Of a stretch of DNA of 64,000 bases, positions 42,270 to 50,828 are shown piece by piece. A model generated the notes under the pieces. It saw nothing but the letters and a program-made list of their open reading frames with translations, was not told the DNA's origin and searched no databases. The DNA is taken from contig OZ244780.1 in assembly GCA_965219565.1 (NCBI GenBank), positions 1,860,001 through 1,924,000 on the forward strand. Direction: 5' to 3'. Numbering within the stretch: the stretch's first letter is position 1; each line of letters opens with the position of its first letter. The position numbers and the translations under genes were made by a program. This stretch comes from DAOUJI01 sp965219565. Lineage in GTDB: Bacteria; Chloroflexota; Dehalococcoidia; Lucifugimonadales; JAGWBF01.

Positions 42270-43490
42270 TCATTGCCTCCAGGGCACTGCCTCCGCGCCG
42301 CGTCTGTTGTCCACCCTGACCAGGACCTGCCTGTCCGAGCCATCCGACCTCACCACATACAGCAGCACATTCCCGAAGATTGGCTCAGAGGGTGCATCCG
42401 GAGTCAACACGGCTAGCCTGCTCTCGTCTGGGGACCAGGCTATGTGTAACCCTGTCCGAAATTCCATGATTTCTTCAAAGTTTGAACCATCGATGTCTAT
42501 CTGAGCCAAGGTGCGTTTATTTATCGGCTGTCCTATTCCGTGTAGAGTGAACCGTAGCTTTGAGCCGTCGAGAGACCAGGAGAGGTCCGAGATGCTAACG
42601 TGCGGCCTACGGGAATGAAAAACCTTGCGCGCTTCCGAACCATCGGGCTTAGATATGTATATCGTTTCAGTTTCCTGCGTCTCCTCAGTGGGACCGATTT
42701 GAACGAAAGCGATCCGTCGGCCATCCGGCGACCAGGCAGGGTTTGTCTGGGTCGCTCCCAGATGTTTCGCCCTCATTCCGCCCCCCAAGACATCAATGGC
42801 GACATACAGAGAGCGTCCGTCCCGAACCGCTAGGTGCATGCCGTCAGGGGACCATACCGGACGAGTAGCCAATGAGGCCGGTAGACCACGCCATACGTTC
42901 TTCACGTTAGAACCATTTGCGTTCATGACGTAAAGGGGAGAACGACTCCCGTCTCGGCCAGATAGAAAGGCGATCCGTTTACCGTCCGGCGACCATGCCG
43001 GGGCCACGTCATTCCCAGCGCTGTCGGTCAGCCTCCGATAATCTGAACCGTCCAAATACGCTGTGGCGATTTCAAGGTCTTTGTTGTCGTTAAGCCCGTA
43101 CCTAAGAGTAGTATAGGCAATCCTAGGCGGCATTTGGCCTACGTCAGGTGAGAAGTCGAACGCGAATGTTTCATCCTTTGGCGCGCCCTCTGGAACCCAT
43201 TCGATGACCTTCGTGCCGCCGGAATCCACGACGTAGATCGTGTAACCATTCTGAAATACTATACTTGCCCCATCTTCTGTCCAACGGGGTCCAAGTTGAC
43301 TTTGTGTCCTCTGCCTCTGAGCGATGTCGTAAATCTCACGTTCATCAACGCCGCTCCCAAGCCAGTCATAGCACGCCGCTCCGACAATCACTACTATCAC
43401 TGCAAGCAAGACCGCGACGACTATCAACCCTCCCAGCGCTATAGCGATAGCACCAGCAGCTCTACGGACTTTTTCCAGTTCGGTTGTCAT
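42270..43490 (-). CDS. membrane-anchored TolB-like beta-propeller protein
   Basis: 406 residues from ATG 43490 (MTTELEKVRRA). A longer frame up to 43652 would run into the neighbouring LLM gene and is unlikely. One strong N-terminal membrane helix (about 14-40) followed by five PD40-type blades with the phrase AWSPDGxRIAF (at DVAPAWSPDGKRIAF, RPVWSPDGMHLAV, NPAWSPDGRRIAF, DLSWSLDGSKLRF, HIAWSPDESRLAV). Predicted to sit outside the membrane. Role unknown. Confidence 0.8.
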   Translation of the reverse strand: MTTELEKVRRAAGAIAIALGGLIVVAVLLAVIVVIVGAACYDWLGSGVDEREIYDIAQRQRTQSQLGPRWTEDGASIVFQNGYTIYVVDSGGTKVIEWVPEGAPKDETFAFDFSPDVGQMPPRIAYTTLRYGLNDNKDLEIATAYLDGSDYRRLTDSAGNDVAPAWSPDGKRIAFLSGRDGSRSPLYVMNANGSNVKNVWRGLPASLATRPVWSPDGMHLAVRDGRSLYVAIDVLGGGMRAKHLGATQTNPAWSPDGRRIAFVQIGPTEETQETETIYISKPDGSEARKVFHSRRPHVSISDLSWSLDGSKLRFTLHGIGQPINKRTLAQIDIDGSNFEEIMEFRTGLHIAWSPDESRLAVLTPDAPSEPIFGNVLLYVVRSDGSDRQVLVRVDNRRGAEAVPWRQ

Positions 43491-43582
43491 GGGATATTCC
43501 GATACAGAGCGTAGATGGGAGCCCGCCGAACCGGTGCTGCGCGCTGTAAGGATTAGGGGATCACCCGGAGCGGGCCGCGGGT

Positions 43583-44668
43583 CTAGTCCACGGTCAGATC
43601 CGAGACCATGGGCATGACTTGCTCGGACAGCAGTCGCGTGGACTTGTTCCATCCGTCCGGGCTGTCCATGTAGTCATAGACCAGCATCAGCAGGCCGCCA
43701 AAGCCTCCGGTGTCCTTGAAGAGGGTGCGCAGCTTGCCGGCGACGGTTTCGGGAGAGCCTGTCAGCCAGAAGTTGTCTGCCACGTATTCCACCGTCACGT
43801 CCGCATCAGGGACGTCAGGATGGAGTTTTAGTCCTTCTAAGAACCCCAATTCTCCAAACAGGGGCAGCAGATATTCGCGCCAGGCCCTGCCTGTGGCTCC
43901 GTTCAGGACCTCTTCCCTTGCTTGCTCGTCGGTGTCGGCCACATAAACGTCCCGAACCAGGCGCCATTCCTTACGTGAAGGCGTCAAGCCGCCCCGCTCA
44001 GCGCCCTCTGCTATGGCCTCCCACTGGCTGTTTACATAATCGACGTTAAAGGCCAGGCTCATGGGAATGTAGCCGTTTTCTCCGGCTATCGTGAGAGTGG
44101 GGGACCTGAAACTGCCCGCCGCCACGCCGATGGGCGGGTGCGGCTTCTGCAAGGGGCTGAGAAACACCTTGAGGTCTCCCAGCATTGGCTCGGCGATGTT
44201 CATGTTCCAGAAATTCCCACGGAACTCGGAGGGACTGTCGTTGGCCCATATCTTCTTCATCATATCCAGAGACTCCCGGGTCCGCTGGCGGTGTTCTCCG
44301 CCCTCCATGTCCACGTCAAACAGGGTGCAGTCGCTGGGAAGACCGCTGGAGCCGATGCCCAACATGAACCTGCCCTGTGCCAGATGGTCCAAGTAGGCGA
44401 CTCGGTGGGCCAACTCGACGGGGTGGTGGAAGGGGAGCAGATGGACCCCGGTGCCCAGCTTGATGTTCTTTGTCCTCATCAGCGCCTGGGCAATCATGAT
44501 GTCCGGAGACGGTATGGGTTCCCAGGGCGTGGTGAAGTGCTCTCCGATCCAGGCTTCGTCGTAGCCCAGTTCATCACACAGCTGGAGATAGTCCAGGTCC
44601 CATTGGTGGGCGTCGTAGAGGCTCCTCTCAGGGGGATGAGACGGCATCATGAACAGGCCCAACTTCAT
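43583..44668 (-). CDS. bacterial-luciferase-like flavin monooxygenase
   Basis: 361 residues from ATG 44668 (AGGAGG six nt upstream; ATG 44671 adjacent). MKLGLFMMPSHPPER opens the barrel, then LCDELGYDEAWIGEHFTTPWEP, HPVELAHRVAYLDHLAQGRFMLGIG, and LTGSPETVAGKLRTLF near the C-terminus, the layout of true luciferase-type (FMN) monooxygenases. Distinct from the three F420-like paralogues upstream. Substrate unknown. Confidence 0.86.
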   Translation of the reverse strand: MKLGLFMMPSHPPERSLYDAHQWDLDYLQLCDELGYDEAWIGEHFTTPWEPIPSPDIMIAQALMRTKNIKLGTGVHLLPFHHPVELAHRVAYLDHLAQGRFMLGIGSSGLPSDCTLFDVDMEGGEHRQRTRESLDMMKKIWANDSPSEFRGNFWNMNIAEPMLGDLKVFLSPLQKPHPPIGVAAGSFRSPTLTIAGENGYIPMSLAFNVDYVNSQWEAIAEGAERGGLTPSRKEWRLVRDVYVADTDEQAREEVLNGATGRAWREYLLPLFGELGFLEGLKLHPDVPDADVTVEYVADNFWLTGSPETVAGKLRTLFKDTGGFGGLLMLVYDYMDSPDGWNKSTRLLSEQVMPMVSDLTVD

Positions 44669-44965
44669 CATCTGCCTCCTTGGCTGCGGCCATCGCCTTA
44701 TATGGTTGATAAAGTTTATCAACCGACTGATGGGCGGTCAATGCGCCTTATGTCGGCGGGCTTTGTCCTTTGGCTACACTTGCTGCTCCGATTTCGTTGG
44801 TCGCTGCAGCACGTTCCTCCCCCTCATCCCTTCGGCAAGCTCAGGGCAGGCTCTAACCTTCTCCCGCCAGGGGAGAAGGGACATTGCTCCCTCACCCCAA
44901 CCCTCTCCCAGCGGGAGAGGGGGTATTTTTAGCCGTCTCACGCGGTGGTTGACGCCGCTCCATTG
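44669..44965. other. gene-free stretch with palindromic repeats
   Basis: No gene. It holds two hairpin repeats (44857-44921, separate entry) and a string CCCTTCGGCAAGCTCAGGGC at 44828-44847, which itself looks like a repeat unit. Confidence 0.45.
44857..44930 (+). repeat. paired palindromic repeats, type 1
   Basis: First hairpin: CCTTCTCCC (44857-44865) with GGGAGAAGG (44871-44879). Second: CCCTCTCCC (44901-44909) with GGGAGAGGG (44913-44921), a perfect 9-bp stem with a 3-base loop, then TATTTTT. The stretch 44889-44909 matches the ispE-end repeat in inverse orientation. It could act as a terminator on the plus strand although no gene immediately upstream is transcribed that way. Confidence 0.7.
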
Positions 44966-44995
44966 TTGAATAAGAAATCGGCGGTGTGGTATTTT
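44966..44995 (+). promoter_or_regulatory. promoter of tRNA-Pro
   Basis: TTGAAT (44966-44971), 18 nt, TATTTT (44990-44995). The tRNA starts 12 nt after the -10 box. Confidence 0.5.
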
Positions 44996-45006
44996 GTATA
45001 GGAGGT

Positions 45007-45083
45007 CGGGGCGTGGCGCAGCCCGGTAGCGCACCTGCATGGGGTGCAGGGGGCCGCCAGTTCGAATCTGGCCGCCCCGACCA
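45007..45083 (+). tRNA. tRNA-Pro (anticodon GGG), CCA encoded
   Basis: Acceptor CGGGGCG (45007-45013) pairs with CGCCCCG (45073-45079). The anticodon stem CCTGC/GCAGG encloses ATGGGGT with U33 and anticodon GGG. T arm GCCAG-TTCGAAT-CTGGC. Discriminator A45080, CCA encoded. The loop contains ATG, but proper register gives GGG and not a methionine anticodon. Confidence 0.95.
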
Positions 45084-45145
45084 GTAGACAATCCCACCAC
45101 CTGCTATCTTTCCTACACAAACCTGGGAAAAGCCAGGAGGCGCCG

Positions 45146-45451
45146 ATGCCCGTATACATAATGATGGCCACTCTGACCCCCGAAGGCCGGAAGACCCTGG
45201 AGCGTATGCCGGACCGCAACCGGGAAGTGAACCAGGAAATCAAGCAGTTCGGCTGCGAGTTGATAAGCCAGTACGCAGTGCTGGGCCTCTACGACTTCGT
45301 CAACATCATCGAGGCCCCCGACAACGAGACCATCGCCCATCTCGCCATCCATCTGGGGTCTCGGGGCACCATGAACATCATGACGCTCCCGGCCATCCCC
45401 ACCGAAAGCCTTCTGGAAAACATCAAATCTCCCAGAAAGGCTTCATCGTAG
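45146..45451 (+). CDS. GYD-domain protein
   Basis: 101 residues, AGGAGG before ATG 45146; the open frame further upstream lies inside tRNA-Pro. MPVYIMMATLTPEGRKTLE, ELISQYAVLGLYDFVNIIEAPD and a C-terminal LPAIPT match the small GYD family (ferredoxin-like fold, named from the LGxYD signature). Role unknown; homologues often lie near housekeeping genes. Confidence 0.82.
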   Translation: MPVYIMMATLTPEGRKTLERMPDRNREVNQEIKQFGCELISQYAVLGLYDFVNIIEAPDNETIAHLAIHLGSRGTMNIMTLPAIPTESLLENIKSPRKASS

Positions 45452-45479
45452 CAGGACTCTGGCTGGTCGGCGGCTCCTC

Positions 45480-45977
45480 ATGTTCTCCCTGGGAATCCTG
45501 ACTGCCAGCACCGCTGGGTTCCACGGGCAGCGGGAAGACACCAGCGGCGCAGTAATCAAGGAAATGCTGACTCCTCCCGACTATGAGTGCCTTCGCTACG
45601 AGGTAGTCCCAGACGACCTGGATGTAATTTCGGCTCGATTGGCGGGCTGGTCCGACGAGGGCATCGATATCATCGTCACCACGGGCGGCACCGGCGTGGC
45701 GCCGACGGACGTAACCCCTGAAGCTGCGCTGTCGGTCATAGATAGGCACGTTCCTGGACTGGCTGAGGCCATGAGAGCGGGCACACTGAGCAAGACTCCT
45801 ATGGCGATGCTGAGCCGACAGGTGGCCGGGATACGGGGCCGCACTCTTATCATTACTCTCCCCGGCAGTCCGAAAGGCGTACGGGAGTGCCTGGAAGTGG
45901 TCCAGCCTGTGTTAGGTCACGCTTTGGACCTGCTCAGAGACCAGGCCGAGGGGCACCCAACAGGAACCTCTTCCTGA
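45480..45977 (+). CDS. molybdenum-cofactor biosynthesis protein (MoaB/MogA-like)
   Basis: 165 residues. MFSLGILTASTAG, TSGAVIKEML, then the diagnostic IIVTTGGTGVAPTDVTPEA and LPGSPKGVRECLE near the C-terminus. This fold adenylylates molybdopterin (MogA) or is its less active relative (MoaB). Length fits either. No other moa/mog genes are nearby. Ends 15 nt before trmD. Confidence 0.87.
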   Translation: MFSLGILTASTAGFHGQREDTSGAVIKEMLTPPDYECLRYEVVPDDLDVISARLAGWSDEGIDIIVTTGGTGVAPTDVTPEAALSVIDRHVPGLAEAMRAGTLSKTPMAMLSRQVAGIRGRTLIITLPGSPKGVRECLEVVQPVLGHALDLLRDQAEGHPTGTSS

Positions 45978-45992
45978 GGGGCTGGCCTCGCC

Positions 45993-46742
45993 ATGCGATT
46001 CGACATTCTGACGTTGTTCCCGGAGATGTTTTCCGGCCCCTTTGATTACAGCATGTTGAAAAAGGCATCGGACCGGGGGTTGATAGACATCCACGTCCAC
46101 GACATTCGACAGTTCACCCACAGCCCCCACCACGTCGCCGACGACTACCAGTACGGAGGCGGGCCCGGCATGGTGATGAAACCAGAACCCGTCTTCGAGG
46201 CCGTGGAATACGCGTTGTCCTTCCATGCAGGTCCGGTCCCGGTGGCGCTGCTGTCCCCCCAGGGCCAGGTCTTCAACCACGATATCGCGATGGAGTTCGC
46301 CCAAGAGCCTGGTCTCGTGCTGATTTGCGGGCACTACGGCGGGGTGGACGAGCGGGTGCGAACCTCTCTGGCAACCTGCGACGTGAGCATCGGCGACTAC
46401 GTCGTCACGGGAGGCGAACTGGCCGCTATGGTGGTGGTGGACGCCGTGGCCAGGCTGACTCCGGGTGTGGTCGGCTCGGAAAACAGCGTCTCCGAGGACT
46501 CCTTCGCCACTGGGCTGCTCCAGCACCCCATCTACACCAGGCCGCCGGAGTACAAGGGCATGGAGGTCCCTCCGGAGTTGCTGTCGGGCAACCACGGGGA
46601 GATAGCCCGGTGGCGACGGGAGCAGTCGCTGCTGCGCACCTTGGCGCTGAGGCCAGACCTGCTGGCCAAGGCGCACCTCTCACAGGAAGACTTGGACTTC
46701 CTGAGCCGCCAGGGCTATGAACAGGACCCGCCCAACCCTTGA
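45993..46742 (+). CDS. trmD: tRNA (guanine37-N1)-methyltransferase
   Basis: 249 residues. Deep trefoil-knot SPOUT enzyme with MRFDILTLFPEMF, QYGGGPGMVMKPEPVFEAV, ICGHYGGVDERV, SIGDYVVTGGELAAM and a C-terminal NHGEIARWRREQSL. Methylates G37 next to the anticodon to prevent +1 frameshifting. Family-length, complete. Adjacent to rplS as in most bacteria. Confidence 0.95.
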   Translation: MRFDILTLFPEMFSGPFDYSMLKKASDRGLIDIHVHDIRQFTHSPHHVADDYQYGGGPGMVMKPEPVFEAVEYALSFHAGPVPVALLSPQGQVFNHDIAMEFAQEPGLVLICGHYGGVDERVRTSLATCDVSIGDYVVTGGELAAMVVVDAVARLTPGVVGSENSVSEDSFATGLLQHPIYTRPPEYKGMEVPPELLSGNHGEIARWRREQSLLRTLALRPDLLAKAHLSQEDLDFLSRQGYEQDPPNP

Positions 46743-46822
46743 TGTGCCGCCCCTTGTTTGGAGCCGTAGCAAGGGATAGAATATACCGGCTCGAAATTAT
46801 AGAACCCAGGATGGAATAATCG

Positions 46823-47374
46823 ATGGAAGCCCGAACGGCAGTCACCCTGACGCCCAACCCCAAGATAGAAGCCTTCGGCTCAGGCGACACGGTAAAAGTC
46901 AATTTCAGAGTCCGGGAAGGCGAACGGGAAAGAATCCAGGCTTTCCAGGGAGTCGTCATAAAGAAGAGGCGCGGTGGACCCGGCTCCAACTTCACGGTGC
47001 GCAGGGTCGCCCACGGCGTCGGCATCGAGAGGACGTTCCCATTCTATTCACCGTTGCTCGACTCGGTGGAAGTGGTCAGGCACGGAGTTGTACGCAGGGC
47101 CAAGCTCTACTACCTGCGCGGCCTTTCCGGCAGGGCTGCCCGAATCAAGGAGCGGCGGGCCCCCACAAGAGCGGAGCGGGCGGCAGCCGAAGCTCGGGAG
47201 CGTGAACGGGCCCTCGCCGCCGCTGAAGCCGAGGCCGCAGTTGCGGAAGAAGCAGCCGCGGAACTTGAGGAAGAAGCGCCTGAACCTGAGGCGGTTGAAG
47301 CCCAACTGGTTGAACAGGAACAAGCTGCTGACGTTGAAACGGCCGACGACAGCCCGCAGGATGACAAGAGCTAG
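46823..47374 (+). CDS. rplS: 50S ribosomal protein L19 with acidic tail
   Basis: 183 residues. The first about 110 residues are ordinary L19: GDTVKVNFRVREGERERIQAFQG, VVIKKRRGGPGSNFTVRRVAHGVGIERTFPFYSP, and LYYLRGLSGRAARIKERR. The remaining about 70 residues are a low-complexity Ala/Glu/Arg, then Glu/Pro/Asp extension absent from standard L19 (about 115 residues). AGGATGG precedes the ATG. Followed by a strong intrinsic terminator. Confidence 0.94.
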   Translation: MEARTAVTLTPNPKIEAFGSGDTVKVNFRVREGERERIQAFQGVVIKKRRGGPGSNFTVRRVAHGVGIERTFPFYSPLLDSVEVVRHGVVRRAKLYYLRGLSGRAARIKERRAPTRAERAAAEARERERALAAAEAEAAVAEEAAAELEEEAPEPEAVEAQLVEQEQAADVETADDSPQDDKS

Positions 47375-47413
47375 TTTTAGCTGAGTCACCGGCCGTATAA
47401 CATAGAACTTGAT

Positions 47414-47444
47414 GCCCGGCGCCGTCACGCCGGGCACGCTTTTT
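47414..47444 (+). terminator. intrinsic terminator after rplS
   Basis: GCCCGGCG (47414-47421), loop of six, CGCCGGGC (47428-47435), then ACGCTTTTT ending at 47444. A perfect 8-bp GC stem with a U tract. Confidence 0.9.
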
Positions 47445-47481
47445 GGGGCCTGCCGAGGAAGTGTGGGATGCGAGGCGGCGT

Positions 47482-49893
47482 GTGGGCAAGCGATTCATAG
47501 AGGTGGCGGTAAACGCTCCCATCGGACCCGGCAAGACCCTCTCATACAGCGTCCCTGCTCCGATGGACGTCCCAGAGCCAGGCCGGATGGTATGGGCGCC
47601 TCTGGGCGCCAGGCCGGTGCAAGGCATCGTCTTCGAATGCACCGACAGTCCCCAGGTTGAGGCCGTCCGGGACATCATATCTGTCTTGGAGCCGTCTCCA
47701 TTGCTGGGACGCAAAGACCTGGAACTGGCCTCTTGGATAAGCCGCTATTACCTGTCGTCCCTCTTTGAGGCAGCGTCCCTGATGCTTCCGCCCGGGTTGG
47801 AACATAGGGTCTCTTCTTGGCTGAGTCTGGCCCAGGACGATTCAGCAGTACAAGTCCACGACGACCCCAAAGTCCACGCGCTCCTGGAGCTTATGGGCCA
47901 CAAAGAAGTCGCGGAACAGGCGGCGGTCAAGGCCTTGGGCACCGGCGGACAGCGTACGCTGAACCGCCTGATAAACAGCGGCGCAATCAAACGGCGCTGG
48001 GAATTCCCTCGCCCACGAAGGCGTCACCGCTACAAGTCGACAGTCTACCCAGCGGACGCGGCCGCTGAGCAGATGAGCAGTCTGACCTCGCGCCAGAAAG
48101 AGTTCTACGACGCCCTGCTGGTGAGGGGCAGCATGGACACGCCCGACGCCAACAAGACGTTCGGCGCTTCTGCGGTGACGGGCACGTTAAACAAGGGCCT
48201 GGCGTCTATGGAATGGGTGCGCCTGGAGCCGGATCCCGTCGTTAACGACAGCCTGTACGATTCGGACGTCCCCCCTGAGTTGACCGCGGAGCAGATGCGC
48301 GCCTACCGCTCCATAGCTGACGTGTTGGACCGGAAACCCGCCGCCGCCACTAGGTTCCTCCTTCACGGAGTCACGGGCAGCGGCAAAACGGAAGTCTACC
48401 TGCGGGCGCTAGAGCACTGTATATCCGCCGGCAAGCGAGGGATCTATCTGGTGCCGGAGATTTCGTTGACGCCCCAGACCTTGCACCGGCTGAACTCCAG
48501 GTTTCGGGGCAAAGTGGCCGTGCTGCACAGCCGAATGACCGGTGCCCAACGTTTGGAGCAGTGGCGGAGAATCCATGACGGCGAGTTCGACGTGGTTGTG
48601 GGACCTCGCAGCGCCCTGTTCGCGCCAGTGCAGGACTTGGGCCTGATTGTGATAGATGAAGAGCACGAGTGGACCTACAAGCAGCATGAGGCCTCCCCAA
48701 GGTTCCACACGCGGGCCGTTGCCCATAAGTTGGCCGAACTGACAGGGGCGGTGGTCGTTGCGGGAAGTGCGACGCCGGACGTGGAGACCTACTCGCTGGC
48801 GCAACGTCGGAGACTCCGACTTTTGGAACTTCCCCAGAGGGTCCCCTCTCACAACGGAGTTCGCCCAATGCTTCCCTCAGTCGAAATCAAAGACATGAGG
48901 AAAGAGCTCAAGGAAGGCAACCGGTCGATTTTCAGCGAAGCTCTCGCCGACGCCCTCTCCAACTGCGTCCAAGCTGGGAGGCAGGCGATTCTCTACGTGA
49001 ACCGGCGGGGATCATCCACCGTCGTGCAGTGCCGGGACTGCGGGCATTCCATGAAGTGCCGCGGGTGCTCCGTGACCCTTACCTTCCACGGAGACAAGGG
49101 ACGTCTGGTCTGTCACCATTGCAACCGGGGCGTCCGCCTCCCCGAGTCTTGCCCCCAATGCCGCAGCCCGCGTGTTCGCCGGATGGGCCTGGGGACCCAA
49201 TCCGTCATGGAGGAGGTAAGGAAACGCCACCCTTGGGCCAAAGCCCTTCGATGGGACAGCGATTCCGTTTCTTCCAGGTCTCACCGGGAGATCATGGACA
49301 GCATGTTGAAGGGGGAGACCCAAATACTTGTGGGCACCCAGATGGTGGCGAAAGGGCTTCATCTGCCCAACGTCAGCCTTATAGGAGTGGTGTTGGCTGA
49401 CGTGGGACTGAACCTCCCCGACTTCCGCGCCGGAGAGAAGGTGTTCCAGCACCTCTGTCAGGTGGCGGGCAGGGCAGGCAGGGGGCCTGTCCCTGGACGA
49501 GTGATAATCCAGACCTACGTTCCAGACCACTATGCGATAGCCGCCGCCGCGACCCACGATTACGTAGGGTTTTACAGGACGGAAATTGAATACAGGAGAA
49601 ACCACGGCAACCCTCCCTACAATCGGCTTATCAGGATGGTGTTTGGCCACACCAACCAGGACAGGGCCCGCACGGAAGCTGAGAGGATGGGCGCCCTTCT
49701 GAGACAGAAGATATACGAATCAGGCGGGAGTCACCTGGAAATCATAGGGCCGGCCCCGGCATTTCCTGAGCGTGTGCGGGGCAGGTTCAGGTGGCATTTG
49801 GTACTGCGAGGGCGGGAACTGCACAGGTTTATCGGAAACGTGTCCCTACCCCAGGGATGGACTGTGGACGTGGATCCAGTCAGCGTAATGTAG
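47482..49893 (+). CDS. priA: primosomal replication restart helicase PriA
   Basis: 803 residues from GTG 47482, with GAGG six nt upstream. The frame is open back to a TTG at 47443, but that codon lies in the terminator; GTG 47461 is another candidate. The 3'-DNA-binding domain opens with FIEVAVNAPIGPGKTLSYSVP; Walker A HGVTGSGKTEVY; DEEH (VIDEEHEW); the eight-Cys zinc module (QCRDCG, KCRGCS, CHHCN, CPQC); then QILVGTQMVAKGLHLPNV. Reloads DnaB at stalled forks. Complete, all catalytic motifs present. Confidence 0.93.
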   Translation: MGKRFIEVAVNAPIGPGKTLSYSVPAPMDVPEPGRMVWAPLGARPVQGIVFECTDSPQVEAVRDIISVLEPSPLLGRKDLELASWISRYYLSSLFEAASLMLPPGLEHRVSSWLSLAQDDSAVQVHDDPKVHALLELMGHKEVAEQAAVKALGTGGQRTLNRLINSGAIKRRWEFPRPRRRHRYKSTVYPADAAAEQMSSLTSRQKEFYDALLVRGSMDTPDANKTFGASAVTGTLNKGLASMEWVRLEPDPVVNDSLYDSDVPPELTAEQMRAYRSIADVLDRKPAAATRFLLHGVTGSGKTEVYLRALEHCISAGKRGIYLVPEISLTPQTLHRLNSRFRGKVAVLHSRMTGAQRLEQWRRIHDGEFDVVVGPRSALFAPVQDLGLIVIDEEHEWTYKQHEASPRFHTRAVAHKLAELTGAVVVAGSATPDVETYSLAQRRRLRLLELPQRVPSHNGVRPMLPSVEIKDMRKELKEGNRSIFSEALADALSNCVQAGRQAILYVNRRGSSTVVQCRDCGHSMKCRGCSVTLTFHGDKGRLVCHHCNRGVRLPESCPQCRSPRVRRMGLGTQSVMEEVRKRHPWAKALRWDSDSVSSRSHREIMDSMLKGETQILVGTQMVAKGLHLPNVSLIGVVLADVGLNLPDFRAGEKVFQHLCQVAGRAGRGPVPGRVIIQTYVPDHYAIAAAATHDYVGFYRTEIEYRRNHGNPPYNRLIRMVFGHTNQDRARTEAERMGALLRQKIYESGGSHLEIIGPAPAFPERVRGRFRWHLVLRGRELHRFIGNVSLPQGWTVDVDPVSVM

Positions 49894-50005
49894 CTTTGAA
49901 TTTCCTTTACACTATGAACGCGCCTTGTCTATAATCCTGTCTCAGGAATAATCACTTCCAAACAGCCGCGGAGCCGTTGCCCGCGGCGGCTCTCGGAGGC
50001 TCAAC

Positions 50006-50554
50006 GTGTCAAGCTTGGAGTTGCATATAGCGCCCGACCCCGTTCTCAGGGAAAAGGCTAAGAAAGTCAGCTCCTTCTCTCCCTCTCTGCAGAGGCTGAT
50101 AGACGACATGATCGAGACCATGCACGACAATCACGGCGTGGGTCTCGCCGCCAACCAGGTTGGGGTCTTGCAGAGGGTTGTGGTCATACAGCTTCCTGAC
50201 GACCCGGAACCCAGGGTATTCATCAACCCTGAAATCGTCAGGGCCGAAGGCGAAAGGGAGGTTCCCGAGGGCTGTCTCAGCATCCCCGGATACAGGGGAC
50301 TGGTGAAACGGTCGGAGCGGGTGAGGGCCAAGGGCTTGGACCGGAACGGCAAGCCGGTGAAAGTGAACGCAGACGAACTGTTGGCGCAGGCCTTGGAACA
50401 CGAAATCGACCACCTGAACGGAATTCTGTACATAGACCGGCTGGTGGACAGCGACAAGCTGTGGAAAGAGTCCGAACTGGCCGATGAGGAAGAGTCGGAC
50501 GAGGACACGGAAGGTATGGAAGAAGGCGAGGCCCAAACCGTCTACGCCGGTTAG
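50006..50554 (+). CDS. def: peptide deformylase
   Basis: 182 residues from GTG 50006. The three family motifs are intact: GVGLAANQVG (44-53), EGCLSIPG (Cys90) and QALEHEIDHLNG (His132, His136, catalytic Glu133). Removes the formyl group from nascent N-termini. The last about 30 residues form an acidic tail (ADEEESDEDTEGMEEGE) beyond the usual end. Class of def: type 1B-like length. Confidence 0.95.
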   Translation: MSSLELHIAPDPVLREKAKKVSSFSPSLQRLIDDMIETMHDNHGVGLAANQVGVLQRVVVIQLPDDPEPRVFINPEIVRAEGEREVPEGCLSIPGYRGLVKRSERVRAKGLDRNGKPVKVNADELLAQALEHEIDHLNGILYIDRLVDSDKLWKESELADEEESDEDTEGMEEGEAQTVYAG

Positions 50555-50828
50555 TTTACAGTCCAATGGATCTCATGATCGGAGCCCGGCTCGTAACCTC
50601 TGGCAGCCACTTCCAAGGGCAAAGCAAGAGACGCGCAGCGCCGAGCCCGTTTACGCCGTTAAACAACCGCCCGAAACCCTAGACGTTCATGGGCTGTCAT
50701 GGGGTATAATCCGCAAGTTTGGCAGGGTAAGGCCAGACATTACATAAGACGCTGGCCCCAGTTTGGCGGCCGCAAGCAAAAGGAACTCACTATAACGAAC
50801 TCAGCGTCAGAACCAGAGAGGGGCCGGG
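50555..50828. other. spacer upstream of secD
   Basis: No gene (no yajC-like frame). A perfect TATAAT -10 box is at 50705-50710, without a good -35 box; it likely starts the secDF transcript. Confidence 0.4.

Noticed and set aside
43491..43652. Longer TolB-like protein starting at 43652
   Set aside because: It would overlap the neighbouring LLM gene and adds only low-complexity residues; the ATG at 43490 precedes the membrane helix.
45040..45055. CAT-like triplet in tRNA-Pro suggesting tRNA-Met
   Set aside because: With a five-pair anticodon stem the loop is ATGGGGT, and positions 34-36 read GGG with U at 33.
47443..47481. TTG start for priA at 47443
   Set aside because: It sits in the T tract of the rplS terminator; a GTG with GAGG upstream is at 47482.
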